A stretch of 64,000 nt of DNA from Halomonas sp. UBA3074 (GTDB lineage Bacteria; Pseudomonadota; Gammaproteobacteria; Pseudomonadales; Halomonadaceae), in assembly GCF_002366715.1 (NCBI RefSeq), contig NZ_DFBS01000032.1, positions 62,001-126,000 of the forward strand. The letters are read 5' to 3'. How positions within the stretch are numbered: position 1 is the first letter of the stretch; every line of letters begins with the position of its first letter. Positions 7,621 through 16,780 of the stretch are shown one piece after another. A program made the translations under genes and the position numbers. Under the pieces are notes generated by a model. The model saw only the letters and a program-made list of their open reading frames with translations. It was not told the origin of the DNA and did not search any database.

Positions 7621-8922
7621 TTGAGCAAGTCCGCCGTTAAAAAGATTCAAGCCATTCGTGGTATGAACGACCTATTGCCCAGCGACAGCCCGCGCTGGCA
7701 ATTTTTTGAAGCCAAGGTACGCCAGTTGATGCTGCGCTACGGCTTCAACGAAATTCGCACACCCATCGTTGAGCAAACGGCGCTGTTTGCACGCTCTATT
7801 GGTGAAGTGACCGATATCGTCGAAAAAGAGATGTACACCTTCGACGATCGTAATAACGAGAGTTTGACCCTGCGCCCTGAGGGTACCGCGAGCTGCGTGC
7901 GTGCGGCGATGGAACACGGCCTGCTGTATAACCAAACCCAGCGGTTGTGGTACCAGGGGCCCATGTTCCGTTACGAACGCCCGCAAAAAGGCCGCTACCG
8001 CCAGTTCCACCAAATCGGCGTCGAGGCCTTTGGGTTTGATGGCCCGGACATCGATGCTGAGGTGATTCTGCTTTCAGCGCGTCTTTGGAAAGAGCTGGGA
8101 CTCATGGAGCACGTTACCCTTGAGCTTAACTCCTTGGGTTCGGCGGAGGCGCGTGCGGCCTATCGCGACACGCTGGTGTCCTACTTCGAACAGCATTTAG
8201 ACGCTCTCGATGAAGACTCCAAACGCCGCCTCACCAGTAACCCGCTGCGTATTCTCGATTCCAAGAATCCGGCCATGGCCGAGATGCTGGATGCGGCGCC
8301 GCAGTTGATGGATCACTTGGATGACGAGTCCCGCGCGCATTTTGAGCAACTGACCAAAATGCTTGAAGCGGCGGGCATCGATTATGTGATCAACCCTCGC
8401 TTAGTGCGTGGGCTGGACTACTACTGCCGCACCGTCTTCGAGTGGACGACGACCGCACTGGGCAGCCAAGGCACTGTTTGTGCCGGCGGCCGCTACGACG
8501 GCTTGGTGGAGCAACTGGGCGGCAAACCTACACCTGCCGTTGGCTTTGCCATGGGCATTGAGCGTTTGATTCTACTGCTCGATACCCTGACGCTTATTCC
8601 CCAGGATGCCCTCGGCGGCTGTGACGTATATGTGCTCCCCATGGACGATAACGCCACGACGGCGGCGATGACGCTGGCGGAAAATTTACGCAGTGAACTG
8701 CCCGAACTGCAGCTGCAGCTTCACTGTGGGGGCGGTAGTTTCAAAAGCCGGATCAAAAAAGCCGATAAGAGTGACGCTTCCATGGCGATACTCCTCGGCG
8801 AAGATGAGATTGCACAGCAGTCGGCAACGCTCAAGTTTTTACGCGATGATCGCGAACAACAGCGTGTGCCACTCGCCACTTTAGGCGCTACGCTGCGTGA
8901 GCTATTAGCCCCAGGCGCTTAG
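7621..8922 (+). CDS. hisS: Histidyl-tRNA synthetase
   Basis: HisRS, a class II aminoacyl-tRNA synthetase, charges tRNA-His. The start codon is TTG, placed 6 bases after a strong AAGGAG, and the protein begins MSKSAVKKIQAIRGMNDLLP, as in the family. Motif 2 is FRYERPQKGRYRQFHQ, the histidine-specific motif is LVRGLDYYCRTVFEW, and motif 3 is AVGFAMGIERLILLL. The 433-residue length includes the C-terminal anticodon-binding domain. It lies 61 bases after ispG and before yfgM. Confidence 0.97.
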   Translation: MSKSAVKKIQAIRGMNDLLPSDSPRWQFFEAKVRQLMLRYGFNEIRTPIVEQTALFARSIGEVTDIVEKEMYTFDDRNNESLTLRPEGTASCVRAAMEHGLLYNQTQRLWYQGPMFRYERPQKGRYRQFHQIGVEAFGFDGPDIDAEVILLSARLWKELGLMEHVTLELNSLGSAEARAAYRDTLVSYFEQHLDALDEDSKRRLTSNPLRILDSKNPAMAEMLDAAPQLMDHLDDESRAHFEQLTKMLEAAGIDYVINPRLVRGLDYYCRTVFEWTTTALGSQGTVCAGGRYDGLVEQLGGKPTPAVGFAMGIERLILLLDTLTLIPQDALGGCDVYVLPMDDNATTAAMTLAENLRSELPELQLQLHCGGGSFKSRIKKADKSDASMAILLGEDEIAQQSATLKFLRDDREQQRVPLATLGATLRELLAPGA

Positions 8923-8969
8923 CCGACGACTGTTTGTGTCTACGACAATAGAGAAATAGGAGCCCGCCC

Positions 8970-9626
8970 GTGGTGGAGCTGAGAAGCGAAGAAGAGCAGC
9001 TAGACGCGGTAAAGCGCTGGTGGAAAGAGAACGGCATGTCGTTGATTGCAGGCGCTGTCCTGGCAGCGGCGGGTGTGTTCGGTTGGAATGCCTGGCAGAA
9101 CTATCAGCAAGGTCAAGCCGAAGCCGCCTCCATGCGTTACCAGCAGCTGGTCAACATGACCGCTGGCAACGAGCTTGAAGACGACCAACTGGCGAGTGCG
9201 CGCGAGATGGTCACTGAACTGACCGATGAGCATGGCGACACACTATATGCCGAACTTGCCCTCCTGCTCGATGCTCGGCTGGCGGTACACCAGGGCGACC
9301 TGGAAGGCGCACGCACTGCGCTTGAAAGCGCTGCTGACTCGTCGCGTCGTTATGTGCAGAGCCTGGCGTGGCTGCGCCTAGCACGGGTAGAGCTCGCGGA
9401 CGGCAACCCCACCCAGGCACACGCGCTGCTGGACGAACCGATTAGCGACGCACTGGCGGCCCAACGGGCGAACGTGCGCGGCGATGCGTTTGCTGCCCAA
9501 GGCGACACTGAGGCGGCCCGTGAAGCATGGGAAACCGCGTTAGAAGTGTCTCAAACCCAAGACCAGCCGCTTTACGGCGTGCAGTTCAAGCTTGATGATC
9601 TCGGCGCTGAGGAGGCGACACAATGA
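8970..9626 (+). CDS. yfgM: YfgM-type membrane-anchored TPR protein
   Basis: YfgM is an inner-membrane protein that associates with the SecYEG translocon and periplasmic chaperones. The 218-residue protein starts with GTG, has a short cytoplasmic part (VELRSEEEQLDAVKRWWKENG, the family signature), one membrane helix at about residues 24-43, and a periplasmic TPR-like domain rich in Ala and Glu. It overlaps bamB by four bases (ATGA), so the two are translationally coupled. The order hisS-yfgM-bamB-der is conserved in gammaproteobacteria. Confidence 0.88.
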   Translation: MVELRSEEEQLDAVKRWWKENGMSLIAGAVLAAAGVFGWNAWQNYQQGQAEAASMRYQQLVNMTAGNELEDDQLASAREMVTELTDEHGDTLYAELALLLDARLAVHQGDLEGARTALESAADSSRRYVQSLAWLRLARVELADGNPTQAHALLDEPISDALAAQRANVRGDAFAAQGDTEAAREAWETALEVSQTQDQPLYGVQFKLDDLGAEEATQ

Positions 9627-10807
9627 CGATGAGCATGCTAACTACCCGAGGATTTTCCAAACAGCTGATGCGCGCCAGTATGGGCGCGCTGACACTGGCT
9701 CTCTTGGCGGGCTGTGCCAGCAAAGGAGAACCCGCCTTTACACCTAAAGAGCTGCGCAGCTTTGATGAGACCTCCTCGCTAGACACCCAGTGGGATCGCA
9801 GCGTGGGCGATGGCTTAGGCCATGCTCGCTACCCTATCGCACCTTCCCGTGAAGGCGACACGGTGTTTGCCGCTGACGTTGAAGGCGTGGTCATGGCGAT
9901 GGACGCCAATAACGGCGACGTCGAGTGGGAAATCGACTTGGAAACCACCATTTCCAGCGCGCTCAACGCCATTGCCGGGCAGGTCTATCTGGCCACCGGT
10001 AACGGTGAAGTCATCGCCCTGGATCAGCGTGACGGCAGCGAAAGCTGGCGCTCGCGGGTCTCCAGCGAAGTGCTGGCGGCTCCCCAGGCCAACCAGCAAC
10101 TGCTGATCGTTCAGAGTGTCGATGGTCGCGTGACGGCGTTGGATCGCGCCAGCGGTGAAGAGCGCTGGGTTTACACCAGCTCACAACCGTCGCTGACCCT
10201 GCGCGGCACCGGTACACCGATGGTCATTGATCCGGTCAGCTTTGTTGGCTTGGCCAATGGTCGCTTAGCCACGCTGGATAACCGCAGCGGCCAACCGCTA
10301 TGGGATATGCAGATTGCGACGCCCCAAGGCCGCAGCGAAGTGGAACGCCTGGTCGATCTTTCCGGCCAGCCGATCATCAGCCCGGATGGGCGCCTGTTCG
10401 TGACCAGCTATAACGGCCGCGTCGTGGCACTGGAAGCCACGCAAGGCGACTTGCTGTGGGAAGCGGATCTCTCCAGCCGCCATACGCCCATTCTGGTCGG
10501 CGACTTCCTGTTTGTGGTCACCGACGACAGCCAAGTGGTAGCGCTGGATGCCAATAGCGGGCGTGAAGTTTGGCGTAATGACGACCTGCAGGACCGCTGG
10601 CTGACCGCGCCCGCCTTTGCCGATGGCCGCTTAGTGTTTGGCGATTTCGAGGGGTATCTTCACCTCATAGATGCCCGTGAAGGCGATATCGTCGGCCGCA
10701 CGCGCGTGCACAGTTCGGGCATTAGCGTCACCCCGGTCACTGAAGGCAGTACTATTCATGTCCAGGCCAATAATGGTCGCCTGGAAACCCTGGAAGTAAC
10801 TCCATGA
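9623..10807 (+). CDS. bamB: Outer membrane protein assembly factor BamB
   Basis: BamB is a lipoprotein of the BAM complex that inserts beta-barrel proteins into the outer membrane. The signal ends in LLAGC with lipidated Cys31. The rest is a PQQ-like beta-propeller with repeated blades such as VVMAMDANNGDVEWEI, VIALDQRDGSESW, VTALDRASGEERW and VVALEATQGDLLWE. Length 394 fits. It overlaps yfgM upstream and der downstream by four bases each, so expression is tightly coupled. Confidence 0.95.
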   Translation: MTMSMLTTRGFSKQLMRASMGALTLALLAGCASKGEPAFTPKELRSFDETSSLDTQWDRSVGDGLGHARYPIAPSREGDTVFAADVEGVVMAMDANNGDVEWEIDLETTISSALNAIAGQVYLATGNGEVIALDQRDGSESWRSRVSSEVLAAPQANQQLLIVQSVDGRVTALDRASGEERWVYTSSQPSLTLRGTGTPMVIDPVSFVGLANGRLATLDNRSGQPLWDMQIATPQGRSEVERLVDLSGQPIISPDGRLFVTSYNGRVVALEATQGDLLWEADLSSRHTPILVGDFLFVVTDDSQVVALDANSGREVWRNDDLQDRWLTAPAFADGRLVFGDFEGYLHLIDAREGDIVGRTRVHSSGISVTPVTEGSTIHVQANNGRLETLEVTP

Positions 10808-12207
10808 CACCCGTCATTGCTTTAGTCGGTCGGCCTAATGTAGGCAAATCGACGTTGTTTAACCGCCTAACGCGCTCGCGTGATGCCTTAGTGGCCGACT
10901 TTCCTGGCCTCACCCGTGACCGCAAGTACGGCAATGGCATGCTGGGCGATAAAGTCTATACCGTCATCGACACAGGCGGCATCAGCGGCGATGAAGAAGG
11001 GATCGACGCCGCCATGGCGGAGCAGTCCCTGGCCGCCATCGATGAAGCCGATATTGTGCTGTTTATGGTCGACGCGCGGGCTGGACTTATCGCCGCTGAT
11101 CAGGCGATTGCCAACCACCTGCGGGTCAACCAGAAGAAAACCTGGTTGGTGGTGAATAAAACCGACGGGCTGGAAGAGCACTCGGCGATGGGCGACTTCT
11201 GGTCGCTCGGCTTAGGCGACCCGTGGCCGATCGCAGCCGCTCACGGGCGTAATGTGTCGACCCTCATCGATGTGGTGCTCGCTCCTTTCCCTGAGCGCGA
11301 TGCCAGCATTCCCGCGGACACCGGCAGTAAAGGCGTTCGCATCGGCGTGATTGGTCGCCCGAACGTCGGCAAATCGACGCTGGTCAATCGTCTGCTTGGC
11401 GAAGACCGGGTAGTGGTCTTTGATGAGGCGGGCACGACCCGTGACGCTATCGAGATTCCTTTCGAGCGCCGCGGCAAGCCTTACGTACTAATCGATACCG
11501 CGGGTATCCGGCGGCGTAAGAACGTGCGCGAAATCGCCGAGAAATTCTCCATCATCAAAACCCTGGATGCGATCAAAGAGTCCCATGTAGTGATCATGGT
11601 ACTCGATGGCTCCAGTGGTTTAGTGGAGCAGGATCTTCACTTGCTCGACTACGTGCTGACCACTGGCCGCGCGCTGGTACTGGCCGTCAACAAGTGGGAC
11701 GGCCTGGAGACCGAAGCCAAGGACAAGATGCGCACCGAAGTGAAGCGCCGCCTGGGCTTTGCCGATTACGCCGAACTGCACTTTATTTCTGCCCTGCATG
11801 GCACCGCGGTGGGGGATCTCTACCCGTCGATCGATCGCGCCTTTGACGCCGCTAACGCTCACTGGTCGACCAATCGTTTGACCACGCTACTGCAGGATGC
11901 GGTCAGCCAAAACCCGCCGCCAATGGTGCACGGGCGTCGTATTAAGCTGCGCATGGCGCATCAGGGGGGCAGCAATCCGCCGATTATCGTTGTCCACGGT
12001 AACCAGACCGAGTCGCTACCCGAAGCCTACCGTCGCTATTTGACCAATACCTTCCGCAAGGTACTCAAGGTGCGCGGCACGCCGATTCGCTTTGAGTTCC
12101 GCTCGGGCAGTAACCCGTTCGATGACATGGCGGGCGCTAGTGATAAAGAGAAAGCCAAGAAGCGCGAGCTGAACCGCACCAAAGAGGCGCGCAAAAGCCG
12201 TCGCTAA
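10804..12207 (+). CDS. der: Ribosome biogenesis GTPase Der (EngA)
   Basis: Der is an essential GTPase with two G domains that acts in maturation of the 50S subunit. The first P-loop GRPNVGKSTLFNRL is at the N-terminus and the second GRPNVGKSTLVNRLL near residue 183. Each domain has a D-T-G motif (VIDTGG; LIDTAG) and N/T-K-x-D (NKTDG; NKWDG). A C-terminal KH-like domain (from about 360) includes PIRFEFRSGSNPF. Length 467 is normal. It is the last gene before a clear terminator. Confidence 0.97.
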   Translation: MTPVIALVGRPNVGKSTLFNRLTRSRDALVADFPGLTRDRKYGNGMLGDKVYTVIDTGGISGDEEGIDAAMAEQSLAAIDEADIVLFMVDARAGLIAADQAIANHLRVNQKKTWLVVNKTDGLEEHSAMGDFWSLGLGDPWPIAAAHGRNVSTLIDVVLAPFPERDASIPADTGSKGVRIGVIGRPNVGKSTLVNRLLGEDRVVVFDEAGTTRDAIEIPFERRGKPYVLIDTAGIRRRKNVREIAEKFSIIKTLDAIKESHVVIMVLDGSSGLVEQDLHLLDYVLTTGRALVLAVNKWDGLETEAKDKMRTEVKRRLGFADYAELHFISALHGTAVGDLYPSIDRAFDAANAHWSTNRLTTLLQDAVSQNPPPMVHGRRIKLRMAHQGGSNPPIIVVHGNQTESLPEAYRRYLTNTFRKVLKVRGTPIRFEFRSGSNPFDDMAGASDKEKAKKRELNRTKEARKSRR

Positions 12208-12230
12208 ACGCTTCAACCGCCATTTGAATT

Positions 12231-12260
12231 CGCCCGCTTGCACCGCCAAGCGGGCGTTTT
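12231..12260 (+). terminator. Rho-independent terminator after der
   Basis: CGCCCGCTTG and CAAGCGGGCG form a perfect 10-bp stem with a 6-base loop, followed directly by TTTT. It lies 24 bases after the der stop codon and ends the pilW-der transcription chain. Confidence 0.9.
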
Positions 12261-12300
12261 GGTTCTAGCCTCTTATCGGCGCCCAAACGAGCAAATTCGC

Positions 12301-12329
12301 TTGACAGAAAACGGCTTCAGACCTCAAAT
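12301..12329 (+). promoter_or_regulatory. Candidate promoter for the lipoprotein gene at 12427
   Basis: A consensus TTGACA (12301-12306) and TCAAAT (12324-12329) with a 17-base spacer lie after the der terminator and about 100 bases before the next gene. Confidence 0.45.
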
Positions 12330-12426
12330 AGCCGCGCTTATTAGCCCGAACCTGGCACGTTCGTATTAGCATCTTACCCTCAGCATCATTACCCCACTAT
12401 TAACGGCCCTACTTAAGGGGAGTCTT

Positions 12427-13041
12427 ATGCTTCATGTTGCTCGCTACTGGCGATGGCTGACGCTGTTTGGCGTTGCCAGTCTGCTTACTGGCTGTCTCGC
12501 CCTGCCGCAAACCGGCTTGTTTGCGTTTCGTTTGGCGGTGACCTCACTGGGGGTCGAAGATGTTCGTATTGGCCCCTACAGCCTTAATGCGGGGCTCGAC
12601 ACCAGCGATTTAACCAGCCTGCTAGCGTCCAGCCTAGGCGCCGGCAGCCTGCCCGTGCAGGCCACCATTGCCCTGGGGCTTGGCTTACCGGCGGGCATGC
12701 CGCCGGTGGAAATGTCGGGCTTTCGCTGGACGCTGGATATGCCTGGGGTCGATCCTGTTCAAGGTCAATATAAGCAAGATGTCACGCTGACCGCCGGTGA
12801 CGATGCCAATCTGCGCCTGCCGGTTGCCTTTGATGTCCTCGCCACCGACAGCCAACGCATGGCCCCCACGCTGGATCTTGCCAAACAGTTGGCGTCTCAA
12901 GGCGAACTGCCGACCGGCAGTCAACTGGCCATCACGCCTGGCGACCTGCGCGGTTTAGGCATGCGGCTGCCAGCAGGTTTGTTGACACCCACTCTACGCC
13001 TAAACGTAGGCGCTGATGGGCAGTTAATTCCCCAGCGCTAA
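12427..13041 (+). CDS. Putative lipoprotein, beta-rich, function unknown
   Basis: I do not recognise the family with certainty. The 204-residue protein has a signal peptide ending in LLTGC with lipidation predicted at Cys23. The mature part contains no other cysteine, many Gly/Leu/Pro turns, and repeated hydrophobic-polar alternation (for example FRWTLDMPGVDPVQGQYKQDVTLTAGDDANLRLPVAFDVLA). This resembles LEA14/WHy-type periplasmic beta-sandwich proteins, but that is a guess. The start follows GGGGAG. It stands alone after the der terminator and before a second lipoprotein gene. Confidence 0.7.
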   Translation: MLHVARYWRWLTLFGVASLLTGCLALPQTGLFAFRLAVTSLGVEDVRIGPYSLNAGLDTSDLTSLLASSLGAGSLPVQATIALGLGLPAGMPPVEMSGFRWTLDMPGVDPVQGQYKQDVTLTAGDDANLRLPVAFDVLATDSQRMAPTLDLAKQLASQGELPTGSQLAITPGDLRGLGMRLPAGLLTPTLRLNVGADGQLIPQR

Positions 13042-13151
13042 GTCAGCCTCCATGCTCACCCGCCAGGTGGGTTATGATGGGGGATTGATTTACTGCTATC
13101 AGCGGTTATCTTGTGTGCAGGAAAACCATTCGTTTATAAGGAACCCGTCTC

Positions 13152-13955
13152 ATGCGCTGGCTTCGCCCTCTCGCTGTTACCGCTCTATGTGTGTCTATCG
13201 CCGCTTGTACCACCTCGCCCACCGGGCGCTCGCAGTTGCTGCTGCTCTCTGATGGTGAACTCAATGAGATGGGCCGTCAGGCATTTTCTCAGTATCAACA
13301 GGAGCTTCCCAGCGCTGGTCAAGCCAGTCAGCGCTATGTGCAGTGTATTGCCGATGCCATCGTGGCGGAACTGCCCGCCGAGCAGCGGCAGTTAGACTGG
13401 CAAATTCGCGTGTTTGAATCCGAGCAGCCGAATGCCTTTGCGCTTCCCGGCGGCTATATGGGGGTGAACACGGGCATGCTGGATATTGCGACTAGCCAAG
13501 ACCAACTTGCTTCCGTGATTGGTCACGAAATTGGTCACGTACTGGCTAATCACGCCAACGAACGCGCCTCGACCGAGAGCGCCACCTCGCTAGGCCTGTC
13601 GGTCATTTCCAGCACCTCCGGTATGCAGTCTGCCGGTGGCCAGCAGCTGATGGGCGTGCTCGGCATGGGCGCGCAGTACGGCATCGTCCTACCCTTCTCG
13701 CGCGCTCATGAAAGCGAAGCCGATGTGATTGGTCTGGACCTGATGGCCCAGGCGGGTTTCAATCCGCGTGAGAGCGTGACCCTTTGGGAAAACATGCAGG
13801 CAGCCACAGGCGGCGGCGCACCTCCTGAGTGGATGTCGACCCACCCTGGCCAAGGCCAACGCATTGAAGGCTTGCAAGGCAATATGGATCAAGCCCTTGC
13901 CCTTTACGAGCAGGCGCGCAGCAATGGGCGCACCCCTAACTGCCCACGCCCGTAA
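13152..13955 (+). CDS. M48-family metalloprotease lipoprotein (LoiP/YcaL-like)
   Basis: A zinc metallopeptidase predicted to sit on the periplasmic face of the outer membrane and act in envelope protein quality control. The signal ends in SIAAC with lipidated Cys19. The zinc motif HEIGH is at residues 125-129 and the third ligand is in HESEADVIG. The spacing and STHPGQGQRIE towards the C-terminus are typical of the M48C group. Length 267 is close to E. coli LoiP and YcaL. The preceding gene is another lipoprotein; no clear partner gene is present. Confidence 0.88.
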   Translation: MRWLRPLAVTALCVSIAACTTSPTGRSQLLLLSDGELNEMGRQAFSQYQQELPSAGQASQRYVQCIADAIVAELPAEQRQLDWQIRVFESEQPNAFALPGGYMGVNTGMLDIATSQDQLASVIGHEIGHVLANHANERASTESATSLGLSVISSTSGMQSAGGQQLMGVLGMGAQYGIVLPFSRAHESEADVIGLDLMAQAGFNPRESVTLWENMQAATGGGAPPEWMSTHPGQGQRIEGLQGNMDQALALYEQARSNGRTPNCPRP

Positions 13956-13968
13956 CGCTAACGTTGTG

Positions 13969-13989
13969 GCCTGACGACGTCAGGCTTTT
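13969..13989 (+). terminator. Weak hairpin with T run after the M48 protease gene
   Basis: GCCTGA-CGACG-TCAGGC forms a 6-bp stem and is followed by TTTT. It lies between the protease gene and the next start (13999), whose ribosome binding site it abuts, so it may only partly terminate. Confidence 0.45.
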
Positions 13990-13998
13990 GAGGTTTCA

Positions 13999-14259
13999 AT
14001 GATTAGACTCGGGTTACTGCTGCTGGTGCTACCGCTGTTTGTACTGATGGGCGTGTATTTCTGGGAGTTGAACGATGTGCGGGCGTGCCAGCTAGACGGC
14101 GGCCACTGGAACTATATCGACAGTGTCTGCGCAGACACGCCGCAGCCTTTCGTGTCTTGGTTGCAGCGCTCACCGCTACTGGTCAATGGCGGCATGGTGC
14201 TCTCGGTGGTGGGCTTAGCCATGTGCATGGCAGGGCTTTACATCAAACGCGCCAAGTGA
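13999..14259 (+). CDS. Small inner-membrane protein with two membrane helices, unknown function
   Basis: The 86-residue protein has a hydrophobic helix at about residues 3-23, a short presumably periplasmic loop with two cysteines (VRACQLDGGHW and DSVCADTP), and a second helix at about 57-79 ending in IKRAK. The cysteine pair in the loop could form a disulfide. I do not recognise a family. It starts about 10 bases after the hairpin at 13969-13989 and ends just before a strong bidirectional terminator. Confidence 0.65.
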   Translation: MIRLGLLLLVLPLFVLMGVYFWELNDVRACQLDGGHWNYIDSVCADTPQPFVSWLQRSPLLVNGGMVLSVVGLAMCMAGLYIKRAK

Positions 14260-14273
14260 CGCAGAGCAGCCAC

Positions 14274-14315
14274 AAAAAAAGCGGGGGCGGATAAGAAATC
14301 CGCCCCCGCTTTTTT
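14274..14315. terminator. Strong bidirectional rho-independent terminator
   Basis: A run of seven A's (14274-14280), a perfect 12-bp stem GCGGGGGCGGAT / ATCCGCCCCCGC with a 5-base loop, and a run of six T's (14310-14315) serve both strands. It separates the small membrane protein gene (plus) from aroE (minus). Confidence 0.95.
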
Positions 14316-14338
14316 ATGGTATTGACTGGATGAGGTGA

Positions 14339-15157
14339 TCAGTAGTTAAGCGATTGGCGCAGTGTTTCACGTACGGAGATGGTATCCGGCCTGATATTGC
14401 GCCAAAGGAAAAACGACTCGGCGGCCTGCTCGACCAACATGCCCAAACCGTCGAGTAGCTTCGCACCCCGCGGGCCTGCCCACTGCAGAAATACCGTTGG
14501 CTCGGCCCCATACATCATGTCGTAGGCCCAGGCATTGGCATTGAACAACCGATCCGGCAGCGGCGGTAGATCGCCAGAGAGACTGGCGCTGGTGCCGTTA
14601 ATCACCACATCAAAAGTGCCCTTAACGGTATCAAAACCACCGCCCTGAATAGCCCCCAGATCAACAAAATCATTGGCTAACTGTTCGGCCTTGGCCGCAG
14701 TACGATTAACCACCACCACCTCGCCGGGCTGCTCGGCCAGCAGTGGTTCGAGAATGCCACGTACGGCGCCACCCGCGCCTAGCACCAATACACGCTTTCC
14801 CGCTAACGCCACACGGTGATAGGCCAGGTCGCGCACTAAGCCAATGCCATCGGTGTTATCGCCGTAGGTGCGGCCATTGCCCCCCAGAATAAGCGTATTC
14901 ACCGCGCCAGCCCGGCGCGCGCGATGGCTCAAGGTGTCGCACAGCGCAAAGGCATCGCCTTTGAACGGCACAGTCACGTTGGCGCCCCGCCCGCCTGCGT
15001 CAACAAAGGCGCGCCATGCATCGGCAAAACCCTCAAGCGGCGCTTCCTGAACAGAATATTCCAACGCTTGCTGCGTTTGATGGGCAAATTCAGTCTGGAT
15101 CAACGGTGACTTGGAGTGCTTAACGGGGTTGCCAAACACGCAGTAGCGATCGGTCAT
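14339..15157 (-). CDS. aroE: Shikimate dehydrogenase
   Basis: AroE reduces 3-dehydroshikimate to shikimate with NADPH in aromatic amino acid synthesis. The 272-residue protein has the substrate-binding KHSKSP near residue 14, the catalytic lysine in NVTVPFK, GDNTDGIG, and the nucleotide-binding VLGAGGAVRGI with the NADP-type NRT following. The ATG overlaps the hemF stop by four bases (ATGA). The order hemF-aroE next to tsaC and dprA is conserved in Pseudomonas and relatives. Confidence 0.96.
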   Translation of the reverse strand: MTDRYCVFGNPVKHSKSPLIQTEFAHQTQQALEYSVQEAPLEGFADAWRAFVDAGGRGANVTVPFKGDAFALCDTLSHRARRAGAVNTLILGGNGRTYGDNTDGIGLVRDLAYHRVALAGKRVLVLGAGGAVRGILEPLLAEQPGEVVVVNRTAAKAEQLANDFVDLGAIQGGGFDTVKGTFDVVINGTSASLSGDLPPLPDRLFNANAWAYDMMYGAEPTVFLQWAGPRGAKLLDGLGMLVEQAAESFFLWRNIRPDTISVRETLRQSLNY

Positions 15158-16107
15158 GATGGCTCTCCGCTATCGGTAGAGGTTGCACCTTCAGCAGCTT
15201 CGCCTAGCCAGTCGCGGGGATGCAAAAAATCCTGCAAGTGCGCTTCAGCACTGTCAGGCTGAGGCTCAAAAGCGTATTCCCAGCGTGCCAGCGGCGGCAT
15301 CGACATTAGGATCGACTCGGTGCGCCCGCCGCTCTGTAGCCCAAACAGCGTGCCGCGATCCCAGACCAGGTTGAACTCGACATAGCGGCCCCGGCGGTAG
15401 AGTTGGAACTCGCGTTCGCGCTCTCCCCAGGCGTCATTTTTCCGGCGCTCGACAATGGGGAGATAGGCGTCCAAAAAGCTGTCGCCTACAGCGCGCTGCA
15501 TGGCAAAGCACTCAGCAAACTCGCCATCGTTCAGGTCGTCGAAAAACAGCCCGCCCACGCCCCGGGTTTCATCGCGGTGCTTGAGGTAAAAATACTCGTC
15601 GCACCAGGATTTGTAGCGCTCATAAACGTCATCGCCAAAAGGATCGCAGGCGGCTTTGGCGACGCGGTGCCAGTGCACGACATCTTCTAGCACGGGGTAA
15701 AACGGCGTTAAGTCGAAGCCACCACCAAACCACCATACCGGCGGTTCGCCGACCTTCTCGGCAATAAAGAAGCGCACATTGCCATGGCTGGTCGGCACAT
15801 GGGGGTTTTCCGGGTGCAGCACCCAGGAAACACCCACCGCGTGGAAGCTACGCCCGGTAAGCTCTGGGCGCGCCGCAGTGGCCGAGGGTGGCAGTTGAGT
15901 GCCATAGACATGAGAGAAATTGACACCGCCTTTTTCAAACACGCCACCATGGGTCATCACGCGTGAGCGTCCGCCGCCCCCCTCTTCACGTTCCCAGCTA
16001 TCTTCTTGGAACCGGGCAGCTCCATCGGCCGCTGCTAATCCCGCGCAGAGCCGCTCCTGCAGATCAAGAAGGTAGTGTTTAACGTCATCAAGGTGCTCGT
16101 GTGCCAC
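15154..16107 (-). CDS. hemF: Oxygen-dependent coproporphyrinogen III oxidase
   Basis: HemF decarboxylates coproporphyrinogen III to protoporphyrinogen IX with oxygen in haem synthesis. The family blocks are clear: GGGGRSRVMTHGGVFEKGGVNFSHV (shortened here to its core), NPHVPTSHGNVR, WWFGGGFDLTPFYP, and YVEFNLVWDRGTLFGLQSGGRTESILMSMPP towards the end. Length 317 is close to the usual 300-305. It overlaps aroE and lies 75 bases after tsaC. Confidence 0.96.
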   Translation of the reverse strand: MAHEHLDDVKHYLLDLQERLCAGLAAADGAARFQEDSWEREEGGGGRSRVMTHGGVFEKGGVNFSHVYGTQLPPSATAARPELTGRSFHAVGVSWVLHPENPHVPTSHGNVRFFIAEKVGEPPVWWFGGGFDLTPFYPVLEDVVHWHRVAKAACDPFGDDVYERYKSWCDEYFYLKHRDETRGVGGLFFDDLNDGEFAECFAMQRAVGDSFLDAYLPIVERRKNDAWGEREREFQLYRRGRYVEFNLVWDRGTLFGLQSGGRTESILMSMPPLARWEYAFEPQPDSAEAHLQDFLHPRDWLGEAAEGATSTDSGEPS

Positions 16108-16182
16108 GGGAACTCCTGGTGGTGAATAGTGAATGTAATGCGGTAAGTGGTGAGCCGTCAGTGGTGCGTTGCGAAGTGCCGG

Positions 16183-16740
16183 TTAAGCACGCATGACCTT
16201 GCCGGTGGCTAAATCCCTAATCGTGCTGGGCTTGGCATTGCCCCCCAGCTCGCCTTCCACTAAGTAGGCGATTTCATCGCCAAAGATCGCAGTGATCTCG
16301 GCAGCACTCATGGCGGGTGGCTCGCCGGCGCGATTGGCCGAGGTGGATACCAGCGGCCCACCAAAGGCGTCGCATAGGGCTTTCATCACCGGGTGGTCGG
16401 TGACCCGCAGCGCTACCCGTTCATGAGCGCCCCTGACCAGCCCGTGGCTGCGGCCGTTATCAGGCACTAACCACGTATTAGGGCCCGGCCAACTGGCGGC
16501 CAAAGGCGCATGTAGCGCTAGCGGAAGCTGGCTCAACCAGGGCTGGAACTGCTCGATACGGGCGGCAACGAGGATAACGCCTTTCGCGGGGTCGCGCTCT
16601 TTCATGCGCATCAGGTGCGCCAAGGCTTCGTCGTTTTCGGGGTCACAGCTAAGCCCCCAAACCGCTTCAGTGGGGCAGGCAATCACGCCCCCGTCACGCA
16701 GCGCGCTAATGGCAGGGGCTAGATCGGCAGCTAAACTCAT
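16183..16740 (-). CDS. tsaC: Threonylcarbamoyl-AMP synthase TsaC
   Basis: TsaC (YrdC/RimN) makes threonylcarbamoyl-AMP from threonine, bicarbonate and ATP for the t6A37 tRNA modification. The 185-residue single-domain protein has the YrdC signature: IACPTEAVWGLSCDP, then KERDPAKGVILVAA, and PLVSTSANRAGEPP. It lies between dprA and hemF, the standard place. Confidence 0.95.
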   Translation of the reverse strand: MSLAADLAPAISALRDGGVIACPTEAVWGLSCDPENDEALAHLMRMKERDPAKGVILVAARIEQFQPWLSQLPLALHAPLAASWPGPNTWLVPDNGRSHGLVRGAHERVALRVTDHPVMKALCDAFGGPLVSTSANRAGEPPAMSAAEITAIFGDEIAYLVEGELGGNAKPSTIRDLATGKVMRA

Positions 16741-16780
16741 GGTTTCTCCTCACCGTCAGGGTGCACATGCCCGCATCCTA

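Noticed and set aside
9211..9420. Short minus-strand frame inside yfgM
   Set aside because: It is fully inside a conserved gene and has Arg/Pro/Gly-rich composition typical of antisense of high-GC coding DNA.
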